64,000 bases of DNA from Microbacterium sp. EST19A (GCF_019969685.1 NZ_JAHXYZ010000001.1:124001-188000), one strand, 5' to 3'; numbered from the stretch's first letter, positions 22,427-31,851 are shown. The notes: generated from the letters alone by a model not told the origin. Made by a program: numbers and translations.

Positions 22427-24139
22427 ATGACCACGGATTCCCCCGTCAAGATGACGCACCGCCAGGTGCTGGAAGCCCTCACCGGCCTCCTGCTCGGCAT
22501 GTTCGTCTCGATGATCGCCACGACGGTCGTCTCCACCTCGATGCCCGTCATCGTGCACGACCTCGGCGGCGACCAGGCCGCCTACACCTGGGTGATCACG
22601 GCCACCCTGCTGACCACGGCGATCTCCACCCCGATCTGGGGCAAGCTCGCCGACCTGTTCAACCGCAAGCTGCTCATCCAGCTCGCGATCGTCATCTTCG
22701 TCGGTGCGACGGCCGCTGCCGGCTTCGCGCAGGACACCAACACCCTCATCGCCTTCCGCGCCCTCCAGGGCATCGGCGGCGGTGGGCTCGCCGCCCTCAG
22801 CCAGGTCATCATGGCCGACATCATCAGCCCGCGCGAGCGCGGTCGCTACATGGGGCTCTTCGGCGCGGTCATGGCCGTCGCCACCGTCGGCGGTCCGCTC
22901 CTCGGCGGCTGGATCACGGATGCGGCCAACTGGCGCTGGAACTTCTTCGTCGCCCTGCCGTTCGCGATCGCCGCGCTCATCATCCTGCAGAAGACCCTGC
23001 ACATCAGCACGGCGCGCACCCGTAAGGCGTCGATCGACTACACCGGCATCGTGCTGCTCTCCGCCGCCGTCTCGCTGATCCTCATCTGGATCACCAACGC
23101 CGGATCGACCTTCGACTGGTGGGGCATCGAGACGATGCTCATGGTCGGCGGCGCGATCGTCGCCGCGGTCGCGTTCGTGATCGTCGAGCTCAAGGTGCGC
23201 GAGCCGCTGATCCCGCTCTCGCTGTTCAAGGGCCGCACCTTCACCCTCTCGGTGCTCGCGTCGATCTCGATCGGCGTCGCGATGTTCGGCACCTCGGTCT
23301 ACCTCGCGCAGTACATGCAGCTCTCGCGTGGCGCGACGCCGACGGAGGCGGGCCTGATGACGCTGCCGATGATGGCGGGGCTCCTCATTGCCTCGATGGT
23401 CGTCGGACAGCTGGTCACCCGCTTCGGCAAGTGGAAGGGCTACCTGATCCTCGGCTCCGTGCTGCTGATCGTCGGCTCCGTGACGCTGTCGACCCTGCAC
23501 TACGACACGAACTTCTTCCTCGTCTCGCTCTACATGTTCGCCATGGGCGCCGGTGTCGGCATGACGATGCAGAACCTCGTGCTCATCGTGCAAAACGTCG
23601 CGAAGCCCAGCGAGATGGGCGTCGCGAGCTCGGGAGTCACGTTCTTCCGCAGCCTCGGCGGCACCGTCGGCGTCTCGGTCATGGGTGCGGTGCTCGCGAA
23701 CAGCCTCACCGGTCTCTTCAGCGACGGCAAGGAGCGCATCGGCGAGGCGATCGCCAAGCTCGGCGACAAGGGTGCCGAGGTCGCAGCGCAGCTCTCCAGC
23801 GGGACGCTCCCCGAGGTGCGCCTCCTGCCCGAGCCCGTCCGCGGAATCATCGAGGACTTCTACGCCCAGGCGATCTCGCACGCCTTCCTGATCGGCATCC
23901 CGCTCGCGGTGATCAGCCTCATCGCGATCCTGTTCCTGCCGAACCGTCCGCTCACGACGATGACGACCAGCGAACGCGCCCACGCGGATGCCGCGAAGAC
24001 CGGCTCGCCGGTCGACGACGCGGCCGACGTCGCGATCGCCGACGCGACCGCCCTCTCCGGGGCGACGACCGGCACGGTCACCGTCGTCACGGGGTCGAAC
24101 GACCGACGTGATGATGCGGCATCCGATGACCGTCGCTGA
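22427..24139 (+). CDS. MFS multidrug efflux pump, DHA2 (EmrB/QacA) type
   Basis: 570 residues, 14 predicted helices. Motif A is WGKLADLFNRKLLIQ and motif C-like GGPLLGGWITDAANWRWNFF, both as in DHA2 drug:proton antiporters. An extended loop before the last helix (LTGLFSDGKERIGEAIAKLGDKG) is common in this subfamily. ATG 22427 has a weak upstream GAAAGG. The gene is first in an operon with a MarR regulator whose coding region overlaps its 3' end, and the promoter carries two MarR-like operators, so expression is probably inducible by a toxic compound. Confidence 0.9.
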   Translation: MTTDSPVKMTHRQVLEALTGLLLGMFVSMIATTVVSTSMPVIVHDLGGDQAAYTWVITATLLTTAISTPIWGKLADLFNRKLLIQLAIVIFVGATAAAGFAQDTNTLIAFRALQGIGGGGLAALSQVIMADIISPRERGRYMGLFGAVMAVATVGGPLLGGWITDAANWRWNFFVALPFAIAALIILQKTLHISTARTRKASIDYTGIVLLSAAVSLILIWITNAGSTFDWWGIETMLMVGGAIVAAVAFVIVELKVREPLIPLSLFKGRTFTLSVLASISIGVAMFGTSVYLAQYMQLSRGATPTEAGLMTLPMMAGLLIASMVVGQLVTRFGKWKGYLILGSVLLIVGSVTLSTLHYDTNFFLVSLYMFAMGAGVGMTMQNLVLIVQNVAKPSEMGVASSGVTFFRSLGGTVGVSVMGAVLANSLTGLFSDGKERIGEAIAKLGDKGAEVAAQLSSGTLPEVRLLPEPVRGIIEDFYAQAISHAFLIGIPLAVISLIAILFLPNRPLTTMTTSERAHADAAKTGSPVDDAADVAIADATALSGATTGTVTVVTGSNDRRDDAASDDRR

Positions 24140-24608
24140 GCAGCTCCCCGAATCCCCCGAGGCGCGGGCCGACGCGGTCCGCGCCCTCGAGGCGGAGTTC
24201 AGCGAGCTGATCACGCACTTCCGGCGGCTCATCATGGAGAACGCGAACCGGGTCAGCCCCGGCATGCTCCCCGGCGCGTACAAGACGCTCACGACGATCG
24301 CCCGGTGCGAGCAGGTGACGTCGTCGACGCTGGCGGAGCGGATGCTGATGGACAAGGGTCAGGTGAGCCGTTCGGTCCGTGAGCTCGAGGACCTCGGGCT
24401 CGTCGAGCGGTCCCCGGATCCCCACGACGGACGCTCCTCCCTGCTGCGTCTGACGGACGTCGGCGCCGAGCGTCTCACGGCCGCACGCCTCCCCCAGGAG
24501 GGGATGCTGCTGCAGACGCTGCAGGACTGGAGCATCGCCGACATCGGGAACCTCTCCCGACTGCTGCACGCCCTTGCCTCCGGTGTCAGCCCGGACGCCG
24601 CCGCCTGA
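24126..24608 (+). CDS. MarR-family regulator of the efflux pump
   Basis: 160 residues. The winged helix shows TTIARCEQVTSSTLAERMLMDKGQVSRSVRELEDLGLVERSPDPHDGRSSLLRLTDVG, the classical MarR helix-wing with the DxRS motif. It overlaps the end of the MFS gene by 14 bp (start 24126) or 29 bp (start 24111, MMRHP); neither has an SD, so translation is probably coupled. It should bind the palindromes at 22321-22366 and release them when it meets a phenolic or drug ligand. Confidence 0.88.
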   Translation: MTVAEQLPESPEARADAVRALEAEFSELITHFRRLIMENANRVSPGMLPGAYKTLTTIARCEQVTSSTLAERMLMDKGQVSRSVRELEDLGLVERSPDPHDGRSSLLRLTDVGAERLTAARLPQEGMLLQTLQDWSIADIGNLSRLLHALASGVSPDAAA

Positions 24609-24623
24609 CCATACCGGCGGGCG

Positions 24624-25502
24624 TCACCTCTGCAGGACGCGCCGCGCCTCTCCGGCGATCTCGGCGGCGATGGTGTCGAGCAGGTCGGAGCGCAGGTTCC
24701 ACTGCTGCCAGTACAGCTTCACGCGCAGGGTCGGCCCGCCCAGCGGGATGAGCCCCGGCGACTCCTGCAGCTTCGGAAGCATGCCCCACCCGAGACCGAG
24801 TTCCACCGCCAGCGCGTAATCGTGCGATGCCGGGACATAGTGCCGCGGGACTCCCTGCTGCGACACCCCCTGCGCCCGCAGCCACTCGTGCTGCAGGGTG
24901 TCGCGCCGATCGAAGTCGACGAACGGTGCGACGGCCAGCGCCGCGGCGTCGACGCCGTCGGCGAACCAGCGTGCGGCGAACGCGGGAGCGGCCACGGCCT
25001 GGTACTCGATCATGCCCAGCGGCGCGACCGAGCATCCGGCCACGGGGTTCTCCTCGCTCGTCACCGCGGCCATCACCGTGCCGGACTCGAGAAGGCGTGC
25101 CGTGAAGTTCTGATCGTCGCGGTGCAGGTCGAAATCGATGTCGTGCATCGCGGACAGCCGCGCGAGCGGCGCCAGGAACCAGGTCGCCATCGAGTCGGCG
25201 TTCACTGCCAGCGGGATGCCGGCGCGTCGAGCCCCCGCGCCGTCATCCACACCCACGCCGGCGAGTGCGTCGTGCTCGAGCAGCGCGATCTGCCGCGCGA
25301 GCCGCACGACCGCCTCCCCCGCCTCCGTGAGCGTCGCGGGCTTCGTGCGCACCACGAGGACGCGGCCCAGCTGCTGTTCGAGCGTCTTGAGCCTCTGGCT
25401 CACCGCGGACGGGGTGATGCTGAGTCGCCGGGACGCGGCGTCCAGCGTGCCCTCGTCCGCGACGGCGGCGACGGTGGCCGCAAGTTCCGGGTCGATCCTC
25501 AC
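24624..25502 (-). CDS. lysG: LysR-family regulator, LysG/ArgP type
   Basis: 292 residues. The N-terminal HTH reads LAATVAAVADEGTLDAASRRLSITPSAVSQRLKTLEQQLGRVLVVRT, the ArgP/LysG form. The effector domain keeps VNADSMATWFLAPL and the C-terminal WQQWNL. In Corynebacterium, LysG with lysine or arginine activates lysE; here the same divergent arrangement exists (70 bp gap). The start is GTG 25502, 7 nt after TAGCCT, so it is probably leaderless. Confidence 0.9.
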   Translation of the reverse strand: MRIDPELAATVAAVADEGTLDAASRRLSITPSAVSQRLKTLEQQLGRVLVVRTKPATLTEAGEAVVRLARQIALLEHDALAGVGVDDGAGARRAGIPLAVNADSMATWFLAPLARLSAMHDIDFDLHRDDQNFTARLLESGTVMAAVTSEENPVAGCSVAPLGMIEYQAVAAPAFAARWFADGVDAAALAVAPFVDFDRRDTLQHEWLRAQGVSQQGVPRHYVPASHDYALAVELGLGWGMLPKLQESPGLIPLGGPTLRVKLYWQQWNLRSDLLDTIAAEIAGEARRVLQR

Positions 25503-25509
25503 GTAAGCC

Positions 25510-25515
25510 AGGCTA
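25510..25515 (-). promoter_or_regulatory. -10 box for leaderless lysG
   Basis: TAGCCT on the minus strand ends 7 nt before GTG 25502. Confidence 0.45.
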
Positions 25516-25560
25516 ATGGTTCAGTAGGAATCTTCGCTGGTGCTGTTGATCTGGACTTCC

Positions 25561-25566
25561 TAGTCT
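25561..25566 (+). promoter_or_regulatory. -10 box for leaderless lysE
   Basis: TAGTCT ends 6 nt before ATG 25573. The -35 is poor, as expected for a LysG-activated promoter. Confidence 0.55.
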
Positions 25567-25572
25567 GAGATC

Positions 25573-26232
25573 ATGCTCTCCGTCCTCGCCGGCCTCGGTC
25601 TCGGCCTCTCGCTCATCGTCGCCATCGGCGCGCAGAACGTCTTCGTGCTGCGGCAGGGGATCCGGCGCGAGCACGTGCTCGCCGTCGTCGTGATCTGCGC
25701 GGTCTCCGACGCGGTGCTGATCATCGCGGGCGTCGCCGGGCTCGGCTTCGTCGTGGCGGCCGCCCCGTGGCTGGTCGTCGTCGCCCGTTGGGCCGGAGCG
25801 CTCTTCCTGCTGACCTACGGCCTGCTCGCCGCCCGCCGCGCCTGGCGGGGCGGCGAGGCGGGCCTGGATGCCGATACCGCAGACGCGGCATCCTCCCCCA
25901 CCGGCACGGGCAGCACATCCACGATGACCCGCACGCGTCTCGCCCCGGTGATCCTGACCGTCCTCGCGCTCACCTGGCTGAACCCGCACGTCTACCTCGA
26001 CACGGTCCTGATGCTCGGCTCGATCGCGGCCACGCACGGCGAGGAGCGCTGGCTGTTCGCCGTCGGCGCGGTCGCGGCCAGCATCCTGTGGTTCACCGCC
26101 CTGGGGTTCGGCGCTCGCTACGTGGGACGCTGGCTGCGCACGCCGCTGTCGTGGCGCATCCTCGACGCCGTGATCGCCGTCGTGATGATCACGATCGCCG
26201 TGAGCCTCGTGCTCCCGGTCCTCGCCGGCTGA
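25573..26232 (+). CDS. lysE: LysE-family basic amino acid exporter
   Basis: 219 residues, six hydrophobic segments. The N-terminal GLGLGLSLIVAIGAQNVFVLRQGIRREHVLAVVVICAVSDAVLI is the LysE signature, and TWLNPHVYLDTVLMLG is conserved in the second half. The central loop (DADTADAASSPTGTGST) is longer than usual. It exports lysine and arginine, protecting the cell when peptides flood it. It is divergent from its probable activator LysG. Confidence 0.92.
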   Translation: MLSVLAGLGLGLSLIVAIGAQNVFVLRQGIRREHVLAVVVICAVSDAVLIIAGVAGLGFVVAAAPWLVVVARWAGALFLLTYGLLAARRAWRGGEAGLDADTADAASSPTGTGSTSTMTRTRLAPVILTVLALTWLNPHVYLDTVLMLGSIAATHGEERWLFAVGAVAASILWFTALGFGARYVGRWLRTPLSWRILDAVIAVVMITIAVSLVLPVLAG

Positions 26233-26239
26233 GCCGCGT

Positions 26240-26593
26240 CTAGCCGTCGATCTGCGCCATGCGCGCGCGCACGAGTGCGGTGATCGCGCTCACGGGCAGC
26301 GGATGCTCCGGCTGGAACCGGATCGTGCCCTTGTCCACGCTGACACCTGGATGGTCCGCGAGCAGGTCAGCGACCTCGGCCACGGCCGCAGGACTGAACG
26401 GATAGACGCCGATGTGCTTCTTCGCGCGCATCACGGAGAGCAATGACTTCCCGCGATAGACGAGCGCCGGCATTCCGTAGCCCTTGCCCTGCTCCGCCTC
26501 CGGGGCGAGCGTCTTCGCGACGGCGTACACGCGCTGGATGCTGTCACGATCGGCCTGATCGAGGTCGGCCACATAGTCGTCGATGGTGCCCAT
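26240..26593 (-). CDS. DUF1801-family protein
   Basis: 117 residues. The sequence TIDDYVADLDQADRDSIQRVYAVAKTLAPEAEQGKGYGMPALVYRGKSLLSVMRAKKHIGVYPFSPAAV matches the DUF1801 / YdhG fold; the Bacillus Fra-type proteins of this fold were proposed as iron chaperones. Its own role is unknown. It is convergent with lysE (8 bp between stops) and lies 36 bp downstream of the amino acid ABC operon on the same strand, so it may be read from that operon. Confidence 0.8.
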   Translation of the reverse strand: MGTIDDYVADLDQADRDSIQRVYAVAKTLAPEAEQGKGYGMPALVYRGKSLLSVMRAKKHIGVYPFSPAAVAEVADLLADHPGVSVDKGTIRFQPEHPLPVSAITALVRARMAQIDG

Positions 26594-26629
26594 CCCGGCA
26601 TCCTGCCACCTCGATACTCGTCCCGCCGG

Positions 26630-27442
26630 TCAGGCGCCGTCGAGCGGGCGCATGATGCGGGTCAGGAACCGCTGCGTGCGCTCGTGCTGCGGGGCCGTGA
26701 AAAGCTGCTGCGGCGCCCCCTGCTCGACGACGACGCCGCCGTCCATGAACAGCACGTGATCCGCCGCCTCCCGGGCGAAGCTCAGCTCGTGGGTGACCAC
26801 GGCCATGGTCCATCCCTCGTCGGCGAGCTCCTTGATGACGACGAGCACGTCACCGACGAGCTCGGGGTCGAGAGCGCTGGTCGGCTCGTCGAACAGCAGC
26901 AGGTCGGGCTTCAGCGCGAGGGCGCGGACGATGCCGACGCGCTGCTGCTGACCACCCGAGAGCTGGTGCGGACGAGCATCCGCCTTGTCGCTCAGGCCGA
27001 CCCGCTCGAGCAGCGCCAGCCCTTCGGCGACGACCTCGTCCTTCGGCCGCCCCTGCACCCGCCAGGGCCCCTCGATCACGTTCTGCAGCACGGTGAAGTG
27101 CGGGAAGAGGTTGTGGTGCTGGAACACCATGGCCGAGCGGTCGCGCAGCGCGAGTCGCTGCTGCTTCCGGTCCCGCGCGCTCACACCCGACGCTCCGAAG
27201 TCGATGTCCGGTCCGCCGGCGACCTCGATCGTGCCGGCATCCGGCGTCTCGAGGCCGTTGAGCGCACGCAGCACGGTCGTCTTGCCGGAACCGCTCGGGC
27301 CGATGAGCACGACGACCTCGCCGCGGTGCAGCGTCAGATCGATGCCGCGGAGCACCTCGTTGTCGCCGAAGCTCTTGCGGATCCCTCGTGCGGTGAGGAG
27401 GGGCTCCGCAGCGGTCGCGGCTGCGGGATCAGTGTGCGACAT
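26630..27442 (-). CDS. Polar amino acid ABC transporter ATP-binding protein
   Basis: 270 residues. Walker A GPSGSGKTT, Q-loop MVFQHHNLFPHFTV, signature LSGGQQQRV, Walker B LLLFDEPTSALDP and the switch His in VVTHE are all intact. It energises the importer formed with the next two genes upstream and overlaps the permease gene by 14 bp. Sequence style is closest to cystine/glutamine-type systems (TcyC-like), but the substrate is not fixed by this. Confidence 0.93.
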   Translation of the reverse strand: MSHTDPAAATAAEPLLTARGIRKSFGDNEVLRGIDLTLHRGEVVVLIGPSGSGKTTVLRALNGLETPDAGTIEVAGGPDIDFGASGVSARDRKQQRLALRDRSAMVFQHHNLFPHFTVLQNVIEGPWRVQGRPKDEVVAEGLALLERVGLSDKADARPHQLSGGQQQRVGIVRALALKPDLLLFDEPTSALDPELVGDVLVVIKELADEGWTMAVVTHELSFAREAADHVLFMDGGVVVEQGAPQQLFTAPQHERTQRFLTRIMRPLDGA

Positions 27443-28100
27443 GGCGGTCCAGTCTCCTCTCGAGTGCGCTCTGCCCGAACGACAGCGCCAGGCAGAGCAC
27501 CCAGTAGACGAGCGCCGCCGCGAGATACAGCACCATGAACTCCAGCGTGGCCGACGCGATCTGCTGCGCCACCTTGAACAGCTCCGTCACGAGGATCAGC
27601 GACGCGAGCGAGGTGTCCTTCACGAGCGAGATGAACGTGTTCGACAGCGGCGGCACGGAGACGCGCGCGGCCTGCGGCAGGATGACCCGGGTGAGCGTGC
27701 GCGTGCGGTTCATGCCGACCGTGTACGCGGCCTCCCACTGGCCCTTCGGCACCGAGAGGATGGCGGCGCGCACCACCTCGGCACCGTAGCCGCCCACGTT
27801 CAGCGACAGCGCGATGATCGCGCTCGGCCACGGGTCGATCTTGAGTCCGATCGACCCGAGGCCGTAGAAGATCACGAACAGCTGCACGATCATCGGCGTT
27901 CCGCGGATGATCGAGATGTAGAACCGCGCGATGCCCGAGACGAGCGGGTTGACCGAGATCCGCATCAGCGCGATGCCGATCGCGATCACGAGCCCCAGGG
28001 CGAACGACGCCAGCGCCAGCGGCACCGTCGCCGTCAGACCCGCCAGGGCGATGGGCCCGAGCGAGTCGAGGAACAGCTGCCAGAGCGACGTCGAATCCAT
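27429..28100 (-). CDS. Polar amino acid ABC transporter permease
   Basis: 223 residues with five hydrophobic helices of the HisM/GlnP type. YISIIRGTPMIVQLFVIFYGLG is the family signature, and the EAA-like loop is AYTVGMNRTRTLTRVILPQAARVSVPPLSNTFISLVKDTSL. It is the membrane channel of the importer and probably a homodimer, since only one permease gene is present. Three bases separate it from the binding-protein gene. Confidence 0.93.
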   Translation of the reverse strand: MDSTSLWQLFLDSLGPIALAGLTATVPLALASFALGLVIAIGIALMRISVNPLVSGIARFYISIIRGTPMIVQLFVIFYGLGSIGLKIDPWPSAIIALSLNVGGYGAEVVRAAILSVPKGQWEAAYTVGMNRTRTLTRVILPQAARVSVPPLSNTFISLVKDTSLASLILVTELFKVAQQIASATLEFMVLYLAAALVYWVLCLALSFGQSALERRLDRHVAH

Positions 28101-28103
28101 GGG

Positions 28104-28925
28104 CTACTGGGTGACGTCTTCGCCGAAGTACTTGTCGCTGATCTCGGCGAGGGTGCCGTCGGCCCGCAGCTCGTCGAGCGCGGCGTCGACGGCCTCGACC
28201 AGGGACTTCTTGTCCTTCGTGAACACGAAGGCCTGCTCGCCCGCCTCGTCGGTCTCGGCGGCGATCTTCAGACCCGAGGGGCTGTTCGTCGTCTCGTAGT
28301 CGAGGAACGTGAGCTTGTCGTTGATGGTCGCGTCGACGCGGCCCTGACGCAGCAGCTCGACGGCCTGCGCCCAGCCTTCGACGCCCTCGACCTGGGCACC
28401 GGACTCGGTCGCCAGCTCGTACCAGTTGCTCGTGAGCGACTGCGCGGTCGTCTTGCCGTCGAGGTCGTCGAACGAAGAGATCGAGTCGTCGTCCTCGGCC
28501 ACCACGATCACGCCCGGCGAGACCGTGTACGCCTCACTGAAGAGGTACTTCGCCGTGCGCTCGTCGTTGATCGTGACCTGGTTGGCGATCACGTCGAAGC
28601 GGTCGGCGTCGAGACCGGCGAAGATCGCATCCCACTGGGTCTCCTCGAACTTCACCTCGAGGTCGAGCTTGTCGGCGACGGCCTGGATGATCTCGACGTC
28701 GAAGCCCGTCAGGTCGCCGGCGCCGTTGTCGCCGTGGAAGCTGAAGGGACGATAGGTTCCCTCGGTCGCGACCGTCAGCACGCCGTCGTTCACGAGACCG
28801 AAGTCGGATGCCGAGCCGGCGTCGTCGCCCGCGCCCGACTGCTCCGGTGCGCTCGAGCCGCTGCAGGCGGTGAGTGCTGCGGCGGTGAGAACGAGTGCCG
28901 TGACGGCGATGAGACGACGAGACAT
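28104..28925 (-). CDS. Amino acid ABC transporter substrate-binding lipoprotein
   Basis: 273 residues. Lipobox LTACSGSS at residue ~20, then a two-lobe family 3 binding domain: VATEGTYRPFSFHGDNGAGDLTGFDVEIIQAVADKL and ANQVTINDERTAKYLFSEAY. The start is ATG 28925 after a GAGG site; the long in-frame upstream stretch is not coding. It is first in the three-gene operon and captures an amino acid, possibly cystine or another polar one, outside the membrane. Confidence 0.92.
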   Translation of the reverse strand: MSRRLIAVTALVLTAAALTACSGSSAPEQSGAGDDAGSASDFGLVNDGVLTVATEGTYRPFSFHGDNGAGDLTGFDVEIIQAVADKLDLEVKFEETQWDAIFAGLDADRFDVIANQVTINDERTAKYLFSEAYTVSPGVIVVAEDDDSISSFDDLDGKTTAQSLTSNWYELATESGAQVEGVEGWAQAVELLRQGRVDATINDKLTFLDYETTNSPSGLKIAAETDEAGEQAFVFTKDKKSLVEAVDAALDELRADGTLAEISDKYFGEDVTQ

Positions 28926-29052
28926 GAGACCCTCCTGGGGTGCGGTGTGCGCAGTGCTGTGGCGCAGTGATGGAACCCATCCACAGTACGCGCCGATGCG
29001 GCGACCGCCTGCATCCGATGACTCCAGATGTCGGCGACCGGGGGCGGACGCA

Positions 29053-29085
29053 GAAACGCCCCCGGGCGGAACCCGGGGGCGTTTC
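29053..29085. terminator. Terminator of rplKA operon
   Basis: A 14-bp perfect stem (29053-29066 with 29072-29085) just beyond the rplA stop, on the minus strand followed by TGCGT. Confidence 0.8.
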
Positions 29086-29097
29086 GGTGACTCAGCG

Positions 29098-29784
29098 TCA
29101 GATGGCGTTGACGTCCAGCGGGATGCCGGGGCCGAACGTGGTCGACACCGCACCCTTCTGGATGTAACGGCCCTTCGAGCTCGACGGCTTGAGGCGCACG
29201 ATCTCCTCGAGCGCTGCGTCGATGTTCTCGTTCAGCTGCTCGGCGGTGAAGGAGGCCTTGCCGACGACGAAGTGCACGTTGGCGTGCTTGTCGACGCGGA
29301 ACTCGATCTTTCCGCCCTTGATCTCCTCGACGGCCTTGGCCGTGTTCGGGGTCACGGTGCCGGTCTTCGGGTTCGGCATCAGGCCACGCGGACCCAGGAC
29401 CTTTCCGAGACGACCGACCTGGCCCATGAGCTCCGGGGTGGAGACCGCGGCGTCGAAGTTGGTCCAGCCGTCGGCGACCTTCTGGATCAGCTCGGCGCCA
29501 CCGACCTCGTCGGCGCCGGCGGCGATCGCGGCCTCAGCGGCCGGTCCCGTCGCGAACACGATGACGCGGGCGGTCTTGCCGGTGCCGTGCGGAAGGATGA
29601 CGGTGCCACGCACCATCTGGTCGGCCTTGCGAGGGTCGACGGCGAGCTTCAGCGCGACCTCGACGGTCGAGTCGAACTTCGCGGAGCCGGTCTCCTTCGC
29701 GAGGGCGACGGCCTCGGACGGGGTGTAGAAACGGTCTGCCTCGATCTTCTCGGCAGCAGCGTTGTAAGCCTTGGACTTAGCCAT
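29098..29784 (-). CDS. rplA: 50S ribosomal protein L1
   Basis: 228 residues. [28 protein letters not shown] at the N-terminus, [20 protein letters not shown] and [17 protein letters not shown] are the classical L1 signatures. It binds 23S rRNA at the L1 stalk and in many bacteria represses its own mRNA. It lies 11 bp downstream of rplK in a two-gene operon. Confidence 0.98.
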   Translation of the reverse strand: MAKSKAYNAAAEKIEADRFYTPSEAVALAKETGSAKFDSTVEVALKLAVDPRKADQMVRGTVILPHGTGKTARVIVFATGPAAEAAIAAGADEVGGAELIQKVADGWTNFDAAVSTPELMGQVGRLGKVLGPRGLMPNPKTGTVTPNTAKAVEEIKGGKIEFRVDKHANVHFVVGKASFTAEQLNENIDAALEEIVRLKPSSSKGRYIQKGAVSTTFGPGIPLDVNAI

Positions 29785-29795
29785 GATTATTCTCC

Positions 29796-30227
29796 TCAGC
29801 CCTCGACCGTGATGCCCATGGAACGGGCGGTGCCGGCGATGATCTTCGAGGCGGCCTCGATGTCGTTCGCGTTCAGGTCGGCCTGCTTGGTCTCAGCGAT
29901 CTGACGGACCTGGTCCTTGGTGATCTTCGCGACCTTGACCGTGTGCGGGGTCGCGGATCCCTTGGGGATGCCCGCGGCCTTCTTGATGAGCTCCGCAGCA
30001 GGCGGGGTCTTCAGGATGAACGTGAAGCTGCGGTCCTCGTAGACGGTGATCTCGACGGGGATGACGTTGCCGCGCTGCGACTCGGTCGCGGCGTTGTACG
30101 CCTTGCAGAACTCCATGATGTTGACGCCATGCTGACCGAGCGCGGGGCCGATCGGCGGCGCCGGGTTGGCTGCACCGGCGTTGATCTGAAGCTTGATCAG
30201 GCCGGTCACCTTCTTCTTCGGTGCCAT
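29796..30227 (-). CDS. rplK: 50S ribosomal protein L11
   Basis: 143 residues. The N-terminal thiostrepton-region domain ([37 protein letters not shown]) and the C-terminal rRNA-binding domain ([39 protein letters not shown]) are intact. ATG 30227 is preceded by GAAAGGAAAGAGA. It has its own promoter candidate at 30340-30345 and a structured ~105-nt leader. Confidence 0.98.
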
Positions 30228-30247
30228 TCTCTTTCCTTTCATCGAAT

Positions 30248-30345
30248 CGGATGCGAGTCGCATCCGTTTCTCCCGCGAACCCGGCATCTCCGGGCTGCGG
30301 TCGTCTCTGCGCACGCCGAAGCGGCACACAAACCACACAAGTCTA
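30248..30345 (-). promoter_or_regulatory. rplK promoter and structured leader
   Basis: A -10 TAGACT (minus strand of 30340-30345) precedes a leader with hairpins CCCGG/CCGGG (30283-30297) and an 8-bp CGGATGCG/CGCATCCG stem (30248-30266). Feedback control is possible but not shown. Confidence 0.4.
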
Positions 30346-30367
30346 CCTGATCGGCGGCGCGTCTGAG

Positions 30368-31366
30368 TCACGCCTGCGGCAGCGAGGCATCAGGGTCGCG
30401 GTAGACCGACACCATCCGCTCGCCCAGCTCACGGAGGGCGACGCGCACCTCGGTCGGCTCCACCACTTCGGCGGCACCGGTCCACCCGGCCAGCTGCTCG
30501 GCCAGGGCATCCACGCGATGCGCGCTCACCTCCATCCGCACCCGTCCGGCACCGTCGGGCGCCTCGTCGAGCATTCGTGCCTGCGCGCCGAACCGGTCGA
30601 TCAGCGCCTTCACCGCCCAGGGCTCGACGTGTACGACCGCCCGGGCTGTCCCACGGAAGCTCTCGACCCGCTCCACCATCTCCGCCCACGCCTGTGCGCG
30701 ATCGAAGCCGGCCGGCGCGGTCCCCCGAGCGGTGAGCACCCGCGCGTCCGCGATCCGATCCGCCCGGTAGGTGCGGAGCCGGGTCTCGTCGGCGGCATCC
30801 GTCCCTTCGGCGACCGGCGCCGCGAGGAGGTACCAGCGCGGCCCGCGGCTGCCGACCATCAGCGGCACGACCTCCGCCGCGCTCCGACCGGACGAGCCCT
30901 CGTACTGCAGCGCGACCCGCAGGGATCCGGCGATCGCCCGCTGCAGCTCCGCGACCACGGCCGGTGGGGTGTCGTGCTCGGTGATCCCCCAGGGCGCATC
31001 GCGCACGGTCGACTCGGCCACCCGCTGCGCCCCTTCGCGGAACGGCTCCGGCACCGCGCGCACGAGCTTTCGCATCGCCGCGATCCGCTCCGGCGTCGCG
31101 GCTCCGCTCTGGGCGAGAGCGACGAGCAGAGAGCTCACCTCGCCCTGGGTGAGACCGGTGAGATCGGTGCGCGCCCCGCCGATCAGCCGCCACCCGCCGC
31201 CTCGTCCACGCGATGGATAGATCGGCACCCCGGACATGGCGAGCGCCTCGAGGTCGCGGCGCGCGGTCGGCACCGAGACCTCGAGCTCACGGGCCAGGTC
31301 GGCCGCAGTGATCTGCGGGCGCCCCTGCAGCAGCAGCAGAGCCTGGATGAGACGGTCGGCGCGAAT
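30368..31366 (-). CDS. WYL-domain (YafY-type) regulator with probable ATT start
   Basis: 332 residues if read from ATT 31366. The frame upstream of the first GTG (31273) encodes [41 protein letters not shown], a complete HTH_11 that is indispensable for DNA binding and matches the family N-terminus MRADRL. The only in-frame codons available before an upstream stop are CTG 31384 and ATT 31366; the ATT has an AGAGG site 7 nt before it. The C-terminus is a WYL ligand-sensing domain. It is divergent from a VOC gene, with a perfect inverted repeat between them that is probably its operator. Confidence 0.75.
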   Translation of the reverse strand: MRADRLIQALLLLQGRPQITAADLARELEVSVPTARRDLEALAMSGVPIYPSRGRGGGWRLIGGARTDLTGLTQGEVSSLLVALAQSGAATPERIAAMRKLVRAVPEPFREGAQRVAESTVRDAPWGITEHDTPPAVVAELQRAIAGSLRVALQYEGSSGRSAAEVVPLMVGSRGPRWYLLAAPVAEGTDAADETRLRTYRADRIADARVLTARGTAPAGFDRAQAWAEMVERVESFRGTARAVVHVEPWAVKALIDRFGAQARMLDEAPDGAGRVRMEVSAHRVDALAEQLAGWTGAAEVVEPTEVRVALRELGERMVSVYRDPDASLPQA

Positions 31367-31383
31367 CTTCGAACCTCTTTTCA

Positions 31384-31408
31384 GAAGTGATCATTCGGTG
31401 ATCACTTC
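31384..31408. promoter_or_regulatory. Perfect inverted repeat, candidate WYL-regulator operator
   Basis: GAAGTGATCA (31384-31393) and TGATCACTTC (31399-31408) are separated by 5 bp in the divergent gap between the WYL and VOC genes. Confidence 0.75.
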
Positions 31409-31452
31409 ACCCGAAAGCATAGAGGGAACAACCCACTCAGAAGGAGAAAATC

Positions 31453-31851
31453 ATGTTCCGTGGTCTCGCCAATCTCAACCTCGTCGCCGAAGACATGACC
31501 GCAGCCGTGGCCTGGTACGCCGAGGTCTTCGACTCCGCGCCCTACTTCGTCCGTCCCGAAGAGGGCCCCGTCCAGTACGCCGAGTGGCGGTTCGGCGACG
31601 ACGACGACGAGTTCGCCCTCATGGACGCCCGCTTCCGGCCCGCCCTGTCCCAGCCCGGCGGCGCGCTCATCAGCATCCACGTCGACGACGTCCGCTCCAC
31701 GTACGACCGGCTCATCGAACTCGGCGCGACGGCCTTCGACCCGGTGACCCAGCGCGGAGAGGGCTGGTGGTCGGCATCCGTCAGCGATCCGTTCGGCAAC
31801 CTGGTCGGTCTCATCCAGAGCCCGCACTGGGCGGCCCAGCACGCCGGCTGA
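31453..31851 (+). CDS. VOC-superfamily (glyoxalase/bleomycin-resistance-like) protein
   Basis: 132 residues with the beta-alpha-beta-beta-beta fold of the VOC family: NLNLVAEDMTAAVAWYAEVFDSAPYF at the start and DPFGNLVGLIQSPHW at the end. Such proteins can be metal-dependent isomerases, dioxygenases or ligand binders; none can be assigned. A good SD (AGAAGGAG) precedes ATG. The gene is divergent from, and probably the target of, the WYL regulator. Confidence 0.8.
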   Translation: MFRGLANLNLVAEDMTAAVAWYAEVFDSAPYFVRPEEGPVQYAEWRFGDDDDEFALMDARFRPALSQPGGALISIHVDDVRSTYDRLIELGATAFDPVTQRGEGWWSASVSDPFGNLVGLIQSPHWAAQHAG

